Positions 1 to 10,448 of a stretch of DNA of 64,000 bases are shown here, one piece after another. The stretch spans positions 2,170,001 through 2,234,000 of the forward strand of contig NZ_CP147915.1 of assembly GCF_039645585.1 (NCBI RefSeq). The letters are read 5' to 3'. The translations under genes were made by a program, and so were the position numbers. Below the pieces are notes generated by a model. It worked only from the letters and a program-made list of their open reading frames with translations, was not told the DNA's origin and ran no database searches. Every line of letters starts with the position of its first letter. Position 1 is the stretch's first letter. This stretch comes from Sulfurimonas sp. HSL-1656 (GTDB taxonomy: Bacteria; Campylobacterota; Campylobacteria; Campylobacterales; Sulfurimonadaceae).

Positions 1-390
1 CCCCTCGCCCTGGAAGGGGCCCTCAAGCTCAAAGAGATCAGCTACCTCCATGCCGAGGGGTACCCCAGCGGCGAAATGAAGCACGGTCCCATCGCCCTGG
101 CCGACCCGGAACTGTTCACGATCGCCCTGATGCCCAAGAACCTGCTCTATGACAAAACAAAGAGCAACGTCGAGGAGTTGAGTGCACGCGACGCCACGAT
201 CTGTGCCATCAGCGATGAACCGTTTGAGAAGGCGGACGACTTCATCCCCATTGCCGCGCACGCGCATTATATGCCGGAATTTTTCGAAATGATGGTCGTA
301 CTGCAGCTGCTCTCCATGGAGATCGCCATCCGCCTCGGCAACGACGTCGATATGCCGAGAAACCTCGCGAAAAGCGTGACCGTAGAATAG
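1..390 (+). CDS. glmS: Glutamine-fructose-6-phosphate aminotransferase, C-terminal part (5' end outside window)
   Basis: This is the C-terminal SIS (sugar isomerase) domain of GlmS, which makes glucosamine-6-phosphate from fructose-6-phosphate and glutamine for peptidoglycan and lipid A. The visible 129 residues begin inside the frame. They contain the family signature [26 protein letters not shown], split here as LKLKEISY, then HAEGYPSGE, then KHGPIAL. The chain ends with the usual short tail NLAKSVTVE. The gene closes with TAG followed at once by TGA, the latter belonging to a tandem repeat. The glutaminase domain lies upstream of the window. The identification is secure because this signature is highly specific. 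Confidence 0.95.
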   Translation, partial: PLALEGALKLKEISYLHAEGYPSGEMKHGPIALADPELFTIALMPKNLLYDKTKSNVEELSARDATICAISDEPFEKADDFIPIAAHAHYMPEFFEMMVVLQLLSMEIAIRLGNDVDMPRNLAKSVTVE

Positions 391-432
391 TGAAGCGTGA
401 AGCGTGAAGCGTGAAGCGTGAAGCGTGAAGCG
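391..432. repeat. Heptanucleotide tandem repeat (TGAAGCG x6)
   Basis: Six perfect copies of TGAAGCG follow the glmS stop codon without any gap. The last codons of glmS contain the related string AAAGCGTGA, so the array may have grown from the end of the gene. The unit is seven bases, so changes in copy number would shift any reading frame. Here, however, the array lies after two stop codons and should not change GlmS. Confidence 0.9.
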
Positions 433-559
433 AAACCTGTCAGCTTCCATTTATTTTGTCAAGGTTTTAGAAGGTCATTAGCGGATCGAGCAGATTCGTG
501 ATGCATGGAGAATAGGCGAGGGCGTCAGCCCTTTGTGCTTTCTTCTTCCCGGTTCGGCT

Positions 560-585
560 TCTACTTTGCACAAGCAAAGAAGAAG
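560..585. terminator. Inverted repeat between glmS and amt1, possible two-way terminator
   Basis: CTTTGC (564-569) and GCAAAG (574-579) can pair around the loop ACAA. Further partial pairing of TTCT with AGAA lies outside the core. The element sits between the converging ends of glmS (plus) and amt1 (minus), where a shared terminator would be expected. No long T-run follows on either strand, so the role is inferred from position. The rest of the 391-644 gap shows no gene. Confidence 0.4.
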
Positions 586-644
586 GGGAACAAAAAACCT
601 GAAGAAAAAAAGCGAGTACCGTTTCCGGGGAATGCCCGAAAAGG

Positions 645-1826
645 TTAGAACGCCCGCTTGAACTCCGGGTAGGCCTCGAGACCGCATTCAGTGACGTCAA
701 GCCCTTCGACCTGCTCATCGTCGCCGGCACGGAACGGCAGGAACTTGTTGATGATATAGATCGCCGCGTACGAGACGGTAAAGACGAATACCGCCACGAC
801 GGCGACCCCTTTGAGCTGTCCGAGGAACGTGATCCCCGCTTCGGGTTCGGCGGCGAAAATACCGACCGCGAGGGTCCCCCAGATGCCGTTGACCAGGTGG
901 ACCGAGAGGGCACCGACCGGGTCGTCCAGCTTCAGCTTGTCAAACAGCGGAACGGCGAAAACGACCAGCGCCCCGCCGATGGCGCCGATGAGGATCGGCG
1001 TATGGATGCTGTACAGATCCGGACCGGCGGTAATGGCCACGAGACCGCCCAGTGCGCCGTTGAGGATCATCGTGATATCGAACTTGCGGTAGCGCAGATA
1101 CATGAAGATCCCGGCGATCAGCGCCCCTGAAAGGCCCGCCGTATTGGTATTCATGATCGTCAGCGCCACGGTGTCCGCATTCTCTTTACTGGCGATAGAG
1201 CCGACGGAGCCCCCGTTGAAACCGAACCAGCCGATCCACAGCAGCAGTGCCCCCAGCACGACCAGGGGAATGTTTGACGCCGGGATGACGTGGATCTTGC
1301 CGTCTTTATAGCGCCCTTTACGCGGGCCCATGATCATGATGGCCGCCAGCAGCGCCCAGCCGCCCGTCGAGTGAATGACGGTCGACCCTGCCAGGTCGTA
1401 CATATGCAGATCGAGCATGGTCCCCGCCAGCAGGTCGGCACCCCAGGAGACATTGACAACGAGCGGGTAGATCAGCCCGCCCATCAAAACGGTAAAAAGC
1501 GCGATCGGCAGGATCCGTACCCGCTCGCTCACCCCGCCGCTCATGATATTGACCGTCTTCCCGACAAAGGCCATCTGGAACAAGAAGGCGGCATAGATGC
1601 TCATCCCGCTGTTTTCCCAGCTGCCGAAAGCCAGTTCGTAGCCCACCAGCAGGAACATCATCGACGCCACGGCATAGATCATCGTATTGACGGTCAGAAC
1701 GGATGTGACGTTTTTCGTACGGACCAGCCCCGCTTCGAGCATCGCGAAACCGGGTACCATAAAGACGATCAGCGTCATCGCAAAGAGGGCGAAGAGCGTA
1801 TCGACAATATAACCGAAATCTTCCAT
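645..1826 (-). CDS. amt: Ammonium transporter, Amt family (copy 1)
   Basis: This is an inner-membrane ammonium channel of 393 residues without an obvious signal peptide. It carries the Amt hallmarks: the DLAGSTVIH segment with Asp144 and pore His152, WFGFNGG near residues 200-206, and the second pore histidine His310 in DPVGALSVH. Family members normally have 11 membrane helices and form trimers. The C-terminal tail (GLDVTECGLEAYPEF) matches the PII-interacting cytoplasmic tail of the family. The start lies 8 bases after the stop of a PII gene, the usual glnK-amt pairing, so nitrogen-responsive co-expression and gating by PII are likely. The copy at 2724-4034 is clearly divergent, with a signal peptide. 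Confidence 0.93.
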   Translation of the reverse strand: MEDFGYIVDTLFALFAMTLIVFMVPGFAMLEAGLVRTKNVTSVLTVNTMIYAVASMMFLLVGYELAFGSWENSGMSIYAAFLFQMAFVGKTVNIMSGGVSERVRILPIALFTVLMGGLIYPLVVNVSWGADLLAGTMLDLHMYDLAGSTVIHSTGGWALLAAIMIMGPRKGRYKDGKIHVIPASNIPLVVLGALLLWIGWFGFNGGSVGSIASKENADTVALTIMNTNTAGLSGALIAGIFMYLRYRKFDITMILNGALGGLVAITAGPDLYSIHTPILIGAIGGALVVFAVPLFDKLKLDDPVGALSVHLVNGIWGTLAVGIFAAEPEAGITFLGQLKGVAVVAVFVFTVSYAAIYIINKFLPFRAGDDEQVEGLDVTECGLEAYPEFKRAF

Positions 1827-1834
1827 CGCGCCGC

Positions 1835-2182
<348 letters not shown>

Positions 2183-2234
2183 TCATAAGACTAATGCAAT
2201 CTTATCAAGAAAACCATGATCTTTTTTTAGACAC

Positions 2235-2253
2235 ATGATTATTAATTAATCAT
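2235..2253. promoter_or_regulatory. 19-bp near-palindrome upstream of glnK1
   Basis: ATGATTATTAATTAATCAT is an almost perfect dyad (ATGATT / AATCAT arms around an AT-rich centre), 62 bases upstream of the glnK1 start codon. It lies in the only AT-rich stretch between the two PII genes. The shape and position suggest an operator for the glnK1-amt1 unit, but the regulator cannot be named from sequence alone. Confidence 0.45.
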
Positions 2254-2291
2254 CAAAGCCTTGACAATGGTAGTCGGTGTTCACTTTCAAG

Positions 2292-2308
2292 GCAGGAAAA
2301 GCCTGCCC
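2292..2308 (-). terminator. Hairpin after glnK2
   Basis: GGCAGG (2292-2297) pairs with CCTGCC (2303-2308) across a 5-base loop, just after the stop codon of the second PII gene. There is no strong T-run beyond it, so this may be only a weak terminator or an mRNA-end structure. Confidence 0.35.
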
Positions 2309-2317
2309 ATGAAAGGC

Positions 2318-2719
<402 letters not shown>

Positions 2720-2723
2720 TCAA

Positions 2724-4034
2724 TTAGAGGTTGAATCCGCGTTCGCCGTGGATGGACTCATCCAGACCCATTGTTTCCGTCTCTTCATCAACGCGTGCAC
2801 CGCCGGTGATCGCAGAGGAGATCAGGTAGACAATGACCGTACCGACCAGGGTCCACAGACCGACGATCAGGACAGACTCGAACTGGACGAAGAGCTGACC
2901 CATACGGTCGCCGCTTGCTTTGAGCGGACCGTCCCAGAGGAGGTCCTGGTCATTGAGCGCGAAGATACCCGTAGCGATCGCACCCCACAGACCGGCGAGG
3001 AAGTGGATACCGAATGCATCGAGGCTGTCGTCGTAGCCCAGTTTCTTTTTCAGGATAGCAACACCGAAGAAGCCGATGAGTGCACCGACGATACCGACGA
3101 TGAAGGCACCGCCGACACCGACGAAGCCGGCTGCCGGAGTGATCGCGACGAGACCGGCAACGATACCGGAAGCGATACCGAGCAGAGTCGGTTTCTTGAA
3201 CATGAACCACTCGATCAGCATCCAGGTGACACCCGCAGCTGCCGTAGCGATCGTTGTTGTCAGAACCGCGAGACCTGCAACGGCGTTTGCACCGAATGCG
3301 GAACCGCCGTTGAAGCCGTACCAGCCGAACCACAGCAGGGCTGCACCGGCAGCAGTGAGGATGATGCTCACCGGCTTGATCGGAGATTTCGGGTAACCTG
3401 CACGTTTACCGAGCATGATCGCCAGGACCAGACCGGCCAGACCGCCGTTCATGTGGACAACCGTACCGCCGGCGAAGTCAAGGGCACCCTCATCGAAGAG
3501 GTAGGCACCGTCGCCGCCCCATACCATGTGCGTAATCGGTGCGTAAACGACCAGGCCCCAGAGGACAACGAAGAGCATCCATGTGGAGAACTTCATACGC
3601 TCGATCGCGGAACCGGATGCGATGGCAACGGTGATCGCTGCGAACGTACCCTGGAAGGCGATGAAGACGAAGGTCGGGTAGGAACCGGACAGGTCAGACC
3701 AGTTGATACCGGAAAGGAAGACGTTGCCGAAACCGCCGAACACGTTCTGCAGTGCCGCGCTCTCGCTTGCACCGAAGGCGATGGAGTAGCCTGCAATGAC
3801 CCAGACCACGAAGGCAACGACAAAGGCACCCATGACCATTGCATAGGTATTAAGTACGTTCTTTGTACGTGTCATACCGGCGTAAAAGAGCGCCAGGCCT
3901 GCCGGCGTCATCAGCAGTACGAATGCGGTTGACACCATCATCCAGGCCGTATCACCTGTATCGAGCGTTGGAGCATCTTCTGCCAGCGCAAGCGTCGGCA
4001 GAAGCATCATCATGGACAAAAGCCACTTCTTCAT
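2724..4034 (-). CDS. amt: Ammonium transporter, Amt family (copy 2, with signal peptide)
   Basis: This is a 436-residue ammonium transporter that starts with a cleavable-type signal peptide (MKKWLLSMMMLLPTLALA, then EDAP), as in E. coli AmtB. Conserved elements are FYAGMTRTKN (50-59), GSAIERM (141-147), DFAGGTVVH with Asp186 and pore His194, WYGFNGGS (238-245) and FGIH with pore His344. The tail GLDESIHGE matches the conserved AmtB C-terminus that docks with GlnK. The PII gene glnK2 follows 67 bases later. Conservation is higher than in copy 1, so this is probably the main ammonium channel. Confidence 0.96.
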   Translation of the reverse strand: MKKWLLSMMMLLPTLALAEDAPTLDTGDTAWMMVSTAFVLLMTPAGLALFYAGMTRTKNVLNTYAMVMGAFVVAFVVWVIAGYSIAFGASESAALQNVFGGFGNVFLSGINWSDLSGSYPTFVFIAFQGTFAAITVAIASGSAIERMKFSTWMLFVVLWGLVVYAPITHMVWGGDGAYLFDEGALDFAGGTVVHMNGGLAGLVLAIMLGKRAGYPKSPIKPVSIILTAAGAALLWFGWYGFNGGSAFGANAVAGLAVLTTTIATAAAGVTWMLIEWFMFKKPTLLGIASGIVAGLVAITPAAGFVGVGGAFIVGIVGALIGFFGVAILKKKLGYDDSLDAFGIHFLAGLWGAIATGIFALNDQDLLWDGPLKASGDRMGQLFVQFESVLIVGLWTLVGTVIVYLISSAITGGARVDEETETMGLDESIHGERGFNL

Positions 4035-4050
4035 TGGTTAATCCTTTTTT

Positions 4051-4088
4051 CGCAGCCTTGACTGCGGAAGTTTCATGAAAATAGTATA
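4051..4088 (-). promoter_or_regulatory. amt2 promoter and leader hairpin
   Basis: On the minus strand TATACT (4088-4083) is a good -10 box about 50 bases before the amt2 start codon. Between the two lies a small hairpin, CGCAG / CTGCG (4051-4055 with 4062-4066). It ends just before the A-rich ribosome site AAAAAAGGA, so it could affect translation of amt2. No clear -35 box is seen, which is common in Campylobacterota promoters. Confidence 0.5.
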
Positions 4089-4269
4089 CAATTTTGTCGG
4101 CTTTTTACTCGATATGGGTGGTTATTTTTTAGGCAGCCGCTTCCTGTTTTATCACCGCCATCCCGTCCCCGTCCCCTGTCCGTCGTGTTTAAGTATATAT
4201 AGGTTAATATAAGCGCCAAAAATCTTAGAACACGGGGCCGGCAGGCTCCTGTACGAGGTGGGACAAGCA

Positions 4270-6789
4270 ATGAGCGAACTGTTGGACAACAGCGAAATCG
4301 AAAATATCAATATTGAAGAGAGTCTGCAGAGCAGCTACCTCGACTACTCCATGAGCGTCATCATCGGCCGGGCGCTTCCGGACGTACGCGACGGTCTCAA
4401 ACCGGTTCACCGCCGAATTCTCTACGCTATGGACAAGCTCAACCTCTCCGCCGGGGCAAAATACAAGAAATCCGCCCGTATCGTCGGGGACGTCATCGGT
4501 CAGTACCACCCCCACGGCGACACGGCAGTCTATGACGCGCTGGTCCGTATGGCCCAGCCCTTCTCCATGCGGATGACCCTGGTCGACGGTCAGGGGAACT
4601 TCGGTTCCATCGACGGCGACAACGCGGCGGCGATGCGTTATACCGAAGCGCGCATGACCAAGTATGCCGGGGAACTGCTCAAAGACCTCGACAAAGAGAC
4701 CGTCAACATGATCGACAACTACGATGCGACAACGCAGGAGCCTGAGATCCTGCCGACCCGCGTCCCAAACCTGCTGATCAACGGCTCTTCCGGTATCGCC
4801 GTCGGTATGGCCACCAACATCCCGCCGCACAACCCCAAAGAGGTCCTCTCCGCCCTCGTGCATCTTGTCGACAACCCCAAAGCGACGCTGCCGGACATCA
4901 TGCACTACATCAAGGCACCGGACTTCCCGACCGGCGGAACGATTTTCGGCAAAAAAGGGATCATCGACGCCTATGAAACCGGCCGCGGCCGCATCAAGGT
5001 CCGTGCGAAGACCCACATAGAGCAGACCCGCAAAAAAGAGATCATCGTCATCGACGAACTGCCGTACATGGTCAACAAGGCGCGCCTGATCGAAAGCATT
5101 GCCAATCTTGTGAAGGACAAGCAGATCGAGGGGATCAGCGAGATCCGCGACGAATCCGACCGCGAGGGGATCCGTGTCGTCATCGAGCTCAAACGCGACG
5201 CGATGAGCGAGATCGTCCTCAACAACCTTTTCAAGTCGACCAATATGCAGACGACCTTCGGGATCATCATGCTCTCCATCCTCAACCAGGAGCCGAGAGT
5301 CTTCCCGATCCTGGAGATGCTGAACCACTTTATCAACCACCGCAAAACGGTTATTATCCGCCGTACGATCTTTGACCTCGAAAAAGCGAAGGCGCGTGCG
5401 CATATCCTCGAGGGTCTGAAGAAAGCGCTGGATCACATCGATGCGATCATCAAGCTGATCCGCGCCAGCAAGGACACCGAAACCGCCAAAGAGGGGCTCA
5501 TTAGCGAGTTCGACTTCAGCCCGGTCCAGGCCCAGGCGATCCTCGACATGCGCCTGCAGAAGCTTACCGGCCTCGAGCGCGAGAAGATCGAGAACGAGCT
5601 CAAAGAGCTGCTCGAGCTCATCGAGTACCTCGAGAGCGTCCTGCGCAGCGAAGAGGTCCTCCGCGGCATCATCAAAGAAGAGTTCAACGAAGTGATGGAG
5701 GTCTACAACGACCCGCGCCGTACCGACATCGAAGATGACTACGACGACATCGATATCGAAGACCTGATCCCGAACGAGCCGATGGTCGTCACCATCACCC
5801 ACCGCGGTTACATCAAGCGCGTGCCGCTGGTGAACTACGAGAAACAGCGCCGCGGCGGCAAAGGCAAAACGGCCGTCACGACCTACGAGGATGACTTCAT
5901 CGAGAGCTTCTTCACCTGCAACACCCACGATACGCTGATGTTCGTCACCGACCGCGGGCAGCTGCACTGGCTGAAGGTCTACCGTATCCCGGAAGGCTCC
6001 CGTACGGCCAAAGGAAAAGCCGTCGTCAACCTGATCCAGCTCCAGCAGGACGAAAAGATCCAGTCGATCATCCCGACGACCGACTTCAGCGACGAGAAGT
6101 CCCTGGTCTTCTTTACCGAGAACGGTATCGTCAAGCGGACCAACCTCAGCGAGTTCTCGAACATCCGCAGCAACGGGGTGCGTGCGATCGTACTCGACGA
6201 CGACGATACGCTGATCACGGCGAAAATCGCCACCGCGGAGACGAAGTACCTCTTCATCCTGACGAAGTACGCACAGTGCATCAAGTTCGAGATCGAGAAA
6301 ACCCGCGATCAGGGACGCAGTACCCGCGGGGTACGCGGTATCAAGTTCAAGCATGACGGCGACCGCGTCGTTGATGCGAACATCATCGACAGCGACGAGC
6401 AGGAGATCCTCACTATCAGTGAGAAGGGAATCGGCAAGCGGACGACAGCAGGCGAATACCGCCTCACCAACCGTGCCGGCAGCGGGGTCATCGCAATGAA
6501 ACTCAATGCGAAAACCGGCCAGCATGTCGTCGGTTGTGTGATCGTTAACGAAAATATGGACATGATGGCGTTAACGAAAGGCGGCAAGATGATCCGCGTC
6601 GACATGGAGAGCATCTCCAAGTCGAGCCGTAATACGAGCGGCGTCTACATCGTCAAAGGCGATGATGTCGTCAGCATCTCCCGCTGTCCGAAAAAAGAGC
6701 CCGTGACAGACGAAGAGGATGACGGCGAAGAGGGCGACATCGAAAATGTCCAGATCGAGCCCGAACAGCAATCATTTGATTTAGAATAA
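4270..6789 (+). CDS. gyrA: DNA gyrase subunit A
   Basis: This is the 839-residue GyrA, which cuts and rejoins DNA to add negative supercoils together with GyrB. The N-terminal breakage-reunion domain has the motif [21 protein letters not shown] (residues 22 onward) and catalytic Tyr124 in AMRYTEARM. The quinolone region is [17 protein letters not shown], with Thr85 and Asp89. The C-terminal pinwheel carries the GyrA box QRRGGKG (526-532), which is diagnostic against ParC. An ATG at 4270 is chosen because GAGGTGG at 4255-4261 is well spaced for it. An in-frame GTG at 4258 would overlap that site. The C-terminus is acidic (EEDDGEEGD). asd follows 22 bases later. Confidence 0.97.
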   Translation: MSELLDNSEIENINIEESLQSSYLDYSMSVIIGRALPDVRDGLKPVHRRILYAMDKLNLSAGAKYKKSARIVGDVIGQYHPHGDTAVYDALVRMAQPFSMRMTLVDGQGNFGSIDGDNAAAMRYTEARMTKYAGELLKDLDKETVNMIDNYDATTQEPEILPTRVPNLLINGSSGIAVGMATNIPPHNPKEVLSALVHLVDNPKATLPDIMHYIKAPDFPTGGTIFGKKGIIDAYETGRGRIKVRAKTHIEQTRKKEIIVIDELPYMVNKARLIESIANLVKDKQIEGISEIRDESDREGIRVVIELKRDAMSEIVLNNLFKSTNMQTTFGIIMLSILNQEPRVFPILEMLNHFINHRKTVIIRRTIFDLEKAKARAHILEGLKKALDHIDAIIKLIRASKDTETAKEGLISEFDFSPVQAQAILDMRLQKLTGLEREKIENELKELLELIEYLESVLRSEEVLRGIIKEEFNEVMEVYNDPRRTDIEDDYDDIDIEDLIPNEPMVVTITHRGYIKRVPLVNYEKQRRGGKGKTAVTTYEDDFIESFFTCNTHDTLMFVTDRGQLHWLKVYRIPEGSRTAKGKAVVNLIQLQQDEKIQSIIPTTDFSDEKSLVFFTENGIVKRTNLSEFSNIRSNGVRAIVLDDDDTLITAKIATAETKYLFILTKYAQCIKFEIEKTRDQGRSTRGVRGIKFKHDGDRVVDANIIDSDEQEILTISEKGIGKRTTAGEYRLTNRAGSGVIAMKLNAKTGQHVVGCVIVNENMDMMALTKGGKMIRVDMESISKSSRNTSGVYIVKGDDVVSISRCPKKEPVTDEEDDGEEGDIENVQIEPEQQSFDLE

Positions 6790-6811
6790 TTTTACGAGGT
6801 AGTAAACAGTC

Positions 6812-7846
6812 ATGAAAAAATATAACGTAGCCGTCGTCGGCGCCAGCGGTGCCGTCGGCGAAGAGATCCTGCGCATTTTTGAAGAGATCGATTTCCCCCT
6901 GGCCAAGCTCGTACCGCTGGCCAGCAGCCGCAGTGCCGGCAATACCGTCGAATTCCGCGGGGATGAGCTTGTCATCAAGGAGCTGACCGAAACGGTTTTT
7001 GACGAAGAGGAGATCGAGATCGCCCTCTTCAGTGCCGGCGGTTCCGTCTCGGCCAAATTCGCACCCTTTGCCGCCGCGGCCGGGGCCGTCGTCATCGACA
7101 ATACCAGCCATTTCCGTATGGATGAAGAGGTTCCCCTCGTCGTCCCGGAGGTCAACCCCGAAGATATCCGCGAATGGAAGAAAAAAGGGATCATCGCGAA
7201 CCCGAACTGTTCGACCATCCAGATGGTACAGGCCCTCAAGCCCCTCGACGACGCCTTCGACCTGGTCCGCGTCGATGTCAGTACCTACCAGGCGACCTCG
7301 GGTGCGGGCAAATCCGCCATGGAAGAGCTTGTTCAGCAGATGCAGGACTTCTTCGCCTTCCGCCTCGGTGAAAGCGAACATAACAAGTTCCCGCACCAGA
7401 TCGCGTTGAACCTCATTCCGCAGATCGATGTCTTTACCGACAGCGGCTATACGAAAGAGGAGATCAAAATGGTCAACGAGACCAAGAAGATCATGCATAA
7501 AGCCGTCGAACTAAGCGCCACCTGCGTCCGCGTCCCCGTACTGCGCGGCCACTCCGAAGCGCTCACGATGACGTTCGACAGCGCCGTCGATGCCGCCGAA
7601 GCACGCGAGATCCTCTCCAAGGCCCCGAACATCATCATTCAGGACGAGCCTGCCGAGAGCATCTACCCGATGCCGGCCGCCTGCGTCGACCGCAACGAGA
7701 CCTTTGTCGGGCGCATCAGAAACGACCTTTACCGCGACAATATGCTCCACATGTGGGTCGTCGCGGACAACCTCCGCGTCGGTGCCGCGACCAATGCCGT
7801 GCGCATCGCGCAGAAATGGGTAGAGATGGGGGGTGCGGATGTTTGA
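6812..7846 (+). CDS. asd: Aspartate-semialdehyde dehydrogenase
   Basis: This is a 344-residue enzyme that reduces aspartyl phosphate to aspartate semialdehyde with NADPH, on the path to lysine/diaminopimelate, threonine and methionine. The NADP fold opens with VAVVGASGAVGEE (6-18). The active-site cysteine is Cys133 in NPNCSTIQM, and the acid/base histidine is His247 in LRGHSEA. The motif SGAGKSAMEEL is also present. The length is normal for the family. It lies 22 bases after gyrA and overlaps the next gene by 8 bases, so gyrA-asd-yqhA-hemE is probably one transcript. Confidence 0.97.
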   Translation: MKKYNVAVVGASGAVGEEILRIFEEIDFPLAKLVPLASSRSAGNTVEFRGDELVIKELTETVFDEEEIEIALFSAGGSVSAKFAPFAAAAGAVVIDNTSHFRMDEEVPLVVPEVNPEDIREWKKKGIIANPNCSTIQMVQALKPLDDAFDLVRVDVSTYQATSGAGKSAMEELVQQMQDFFAFRLGESEHNKFPHQIALNLIPQIDVFTDSGYTKEEIKMVNETKKIMHKAVELSATCVRVPVLRGHSEALTMTFDSAVDAAEAREILSKAPNIIIQDEPAESIYPMPAACVDRNETFVGRIRNDLYRDNMLHMWVVADNLRVGAATNAVRIAQKWVEMGGADV

Positions 7847-8354
7847 GAAGATGTTTGAATCCGGCCTCTGGAACAGCCGCCTTTTTACCCTCTTTGCCGT
7901 TGTTTTTTCGCTGATCGGCGCGATCATCCTCTTCGTTGTGGCCAGCCTCGACATCTGGAATGTCCTGGTCATGGTGTGGGACGTTGTCGCACACCACGCC
8001 CACCCGGAGCACCTGCATGAAGATGTCGTGGCGAACATCATCGGCGCCATCGACCTCTATCTTATTGCCATCGTACTGCTGATCTTCAGCCTCGGGGTCT
8101 ACGAACTCTTCGTCTCCAAGATCGATGCGGCCGAAGATGGGGACGGCAAAAGCTCCTCGGTGCTGCAGATCCACTCCCTCGACCAGCTCAAAGACAAGAT
8201 CGCCAAGGTCATCGTCATGGTCCTCGTCGTCAACTTCTTCCAGCGCGTCCTGCACACCCAGTTCAACGGGGCGCTGGAGATGCTCTACTTCTCGGGGTCG
8301 ATCCTGCTGCTGGCGCTCGCCCTCTATTTTCTGCATAAAGGCGATCAGCACTGA
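7839..8354 (+). CDS. yqhA: YqhA-family (UPF0114) inner-membrane protein
   Basis: This is a small membrane protein of about 171 residues with hydrophobic helices near residues 14-38, 68-85, 125-142 and 145-162. The opening FESGLWNSRLFTLFAVVFSLIGA and the motif DLYLIAIVLLIFSLGVYELF are typical of the UPF0114/YqhA family. Its biochemical role is unknown. The ATG at 7839 overlaps the end of asd by 8 bases and follows a G-rich ribosome site. An in-frame GTG at 7833 is an alternative start. In related genomes this family often sits next to asd and hemE. Confidence 0.85.
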   Translation: MFEKMFESGLWNSRLFTLFAVVFSLIGAIILFVVASLDIWNVLVMVWDVVAHHAHPEHLHEDVVANIIGAIDLYLIAIVLLIFSLGVYELFVSKIDAAEDGDGKSSSVLQIHSLDQLKDKIAKVIVMVLVVNFFQRVLHTQFNGALEMLYFSGSILLLALALYFLHKGDQH

Positions 8355-8388
8355 TCGCCCGCAAAATCCAACACCCATAGGAATATAA

Positions 8389-9438
8389 ATGAGTAAAATT
8401 TTCGTCGATGCCTGCCTCGGAAAAGAGACACCGTATACCCCGGTCTGGATGATGCGCCAAGCCGGCCGCTACCTGCCCGAATACATGGAAGTCCGTGCCA
8501 AAGCAGGCAGCTTTCTGAATCTCTGCCACGATCCGGAAAAAGCGGCGGAGGTTACGCTCCAGCCCCTTGACATCGTCGGCGTCGACGCGGCGATCCTCTT
8601 CAGCGACATTCTCGTTATTCCCGATGAAATGGGTATGGACCTCTCCTTCGTCAAAGGTGAAGGGCCGAAATTCAGCGACCCGATCGAAACGCAGGCAGAC
8701 GTTGACCGTCTCCTCGGCGGCGAGGAAGCAGCGGACAAGCTCACCTACGTCTATGACACCATCAAACTGCTGCGCAAGCAGCTCGACGCGCGCGGCGACG
8801 AAAAGGCGCTGATCGGTTTTACCGGTGCCCCGTGGACCCTGGCAACCTACATGATCGAAGGCCAGGGAACAAAGACGTACAACATCTGCAAGAAGATGAT
8901 GTACTCCAACCCCGAACTGCTGCACAGCGTCCTTAAAAAGGTCACCGAGGTCGTCAAGTACTACATGGAGAAACAGATCCAGAGCGGCGTCGACGTCGTG
9001 CAGATCTTCGACTCCTGGGCCGCGGCGATCGAACCGGGCAAATACGACGAGTTCTCCTGGCAGTACATGGTCGAGATCGCCGAGTACCTTAAAGCGAAGT
9101 ACCCGCACATCCCGGTCATCATGTTCCCCAAAGGGATCGCGGCCTTCATCGAACGCGGTCTCGTCTACGGCAACTTTGACGTCATGGGCATCGACTGGGG
9201 CACGCCGATGGCCCTGGCCAAGGAGAAGCTCGGTGACAAGTACGTCCTGCAGGGCAACATGGAGCCGTGCCGCCTCTACTCCAAGGAAGCCACGACGGCC
9301 TGTATCGAAGTGATCCAGAAGACGATGGGCGGCAAGCGCCACATCTTCAACCTCGGCCACGGCATCCTCCCCGACGTTCCCGTCGAAAACGCCATCCACT
9401 TCGTCAACGAGTGCCACCGCGTCAGCACCAAAGCCTGA
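8389..9438 (+). CDS. hemE: Uroporphyrinogen decarboxylase
   Basis: HemE removes four carboxyl groups from uroporphyrinogen III to give coproporphyrinogen III in heme synthesis. The 349-residue chain has the family signature [15 protein letters not shown] near the N-terminus (substrate arginine included) and [16 protein letters not shown] in the centre. Near the end it has [16 protein letters not shown]. Substrate Asp (SDILVIP region) and Tyr positions are conserved. The gene follows yqhA by 34 bases, with an AGGA ribosome site just upstream. Heme made here would serve the c-type proteins elsewhere in the window. Confidence 0.97.
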   Translation: MSKIFVDACLGKETPYTPVWMMRQAGRYLPEYMEVRAKAGSFLNLCHDPEKAAEVTLQPLDIVGVDAAILFSDILVIPDEMGMDLSFVKGEGPKFSDPIETQADVDRLLGGEEAADKLTYVYDTIKLLRKQLDARGDEKALIGFTGAPWTLATYMIEGQGTKTYNICKKMMYSNPELLHSVLKKVTEVVKYYMEKQIQSGVDVVQIFDSWAAAIEPGKYDEFSWQYMVEIAEYLKAKYPHIPVIMFPKGIAAFIERGLVYGNFDVMGIDWGTPMALAKEKLGDKYVLQGNMEPCRLYSKEATTACIEVIQKTMGGKRHIFNLGHGILPDVPVENAIHFVNECHRVSTKA

Positions 9439-9461
9439 CGTCTGGCATGCCGGTCTAAACG

Positions 9462-10406
9462 ATGAGCGCGATCTTCGGCCCGGTCAACTCCCGCCGCTTC
9501 GGCACCTCCCTGGGCATCGACCTCTCGCCCGGGCTCAAGCAGTGCAATTTCGACTGCCTCTACTGTGAGCTCGCCCCCGCCGCGCCGGTCACTATACAGA
9601 CACAGCGCAGCAGCGTCGACGAGATCATTGCCGAACTGCAAAGCGCCCTGGCCGAACATCCCGGCATCGACGACATCACCGTCACCGCCAACGGCGAACC
9701 GACCCTCTATCCGGACCTGGATGCCCTTATCGACCGCATCGACGCTATCAAAGGCGATACGAAGACCCTCATCCTCACCAACAGCGCCACCCTGACCGAC
9801 CCGAAGACCTTTGCGACCCTGCTCAAGTTCGACCAGGTCAAGCTCTCCCTCGACGCGGTCACCCCGGAGGTCTTCCGCAAGATCGACCGCCCGGCCGAAG
9901 GGATCGAGATCGGCGCACTCGTCGACGCCGTCAAAGCCTTTGCCCGTGAGTACCGCGGCGACCTCTACCTGGAGATCCTCTTCGTCCACGGCCTCAACGA
10001 CAGCGATGAAGAGATCGCCGCGCTCAACGCTGTTCTGCACGACATCCCCTGCAAACGGATCGATATCGGGACGATCGACCGGCCGCCGGCCTACCCCGTG
10101 CAAGGGCTCAGCTACGGCGAACTCCATGAGGTCGCCTCCAGATTCGATCCGGAGCTGCCGGTCCACATCGCTTCGCGCACCCATGCCGAATCATGCCAGG
10201 GACGTTACAGCGACGATGCGATCCTCAACACCCTCGACAAGCGCCCGCTGAGCATGGAGGACATCGCCCTGCTCTTCGACAATGAGAGCCAGGCGCGTTT
10301 CCGGACCCTCGTTGAGACGGGCCGGATCGTTGCCGAAGACAGCTCGGGGATCACCTTCTACATCCCGGCCGGGAACCTCCACCGAAAACGCACCAAGAAT
10401 TCTTGA
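9462..10406 (+). CDS. Radical SAM protein, COG0731 (wyosine-synthase-like) family
   Basis: This 314-residue radical SAM enzyme has the cluster motif CNFDCLYC (Cys28, Cys32, Cys35), preceded by FGPVNSRRFGTSLGIDL. That opening is typical of the COG0731 Fe-S oxidoreductases, which resemble the archaeal tRNA-wyosine enzyme TYW1. TVTANGEPTLYPD is the usual second motif of the fold (GE motif). A C-terminal helical extension follows (residues ~245-314). The substrate in bacteria is not established. It is 23 bases downstream of hemE and only about 40 bases before a tRNA gene, so a role in tRNA or cofactor modification is possible but not shown. Confidence 0.8.
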   Translation: MSAIFGPVNSRRFGTSLGIDLSPGLKQCNFDCLYCELAPAAPVTIQTQRSSVDEIIAELQSALAEHPGIDDITVTANGEPTLYPDLDALIDRIDAIKGDTKTLILTNSATLTDPKTFATLLKFDQVKLSLDAVTPEVFRKIDRPAEGIEIGALVDAVKAFAREYRGDLYLEILFVHGLNDSDEEIAALNAVLHDIPCKRIDIGTIDRPPAYPVQGLSYGELHEVASRFDPELPVHIASRTHAESCQGRYSDDAILNTLDKRPLSMEDIALLFDNESQARFRTLVETGRIVAEDSSGITFYIPAGNLHRKRTKNS

Positions 10407-10448
10407 CTTTTCAGGAAGTTTCTTTTATAATTTCGGCCTCTTAATGAT

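Noticed and set aside
4516-4569. Quinolone-resistance change in GyrA
   Set aside because: Thr85 and Asp89 are the normal residues of this phylum, not mutations.
4225-6525. A 766-codon open frame on the minus strand opposite gyrA
   Set aside because: It is fully inside gyrA, whose identity is certain, and its predicted protein has no known motif; explained by the codon pattern of gyrA.
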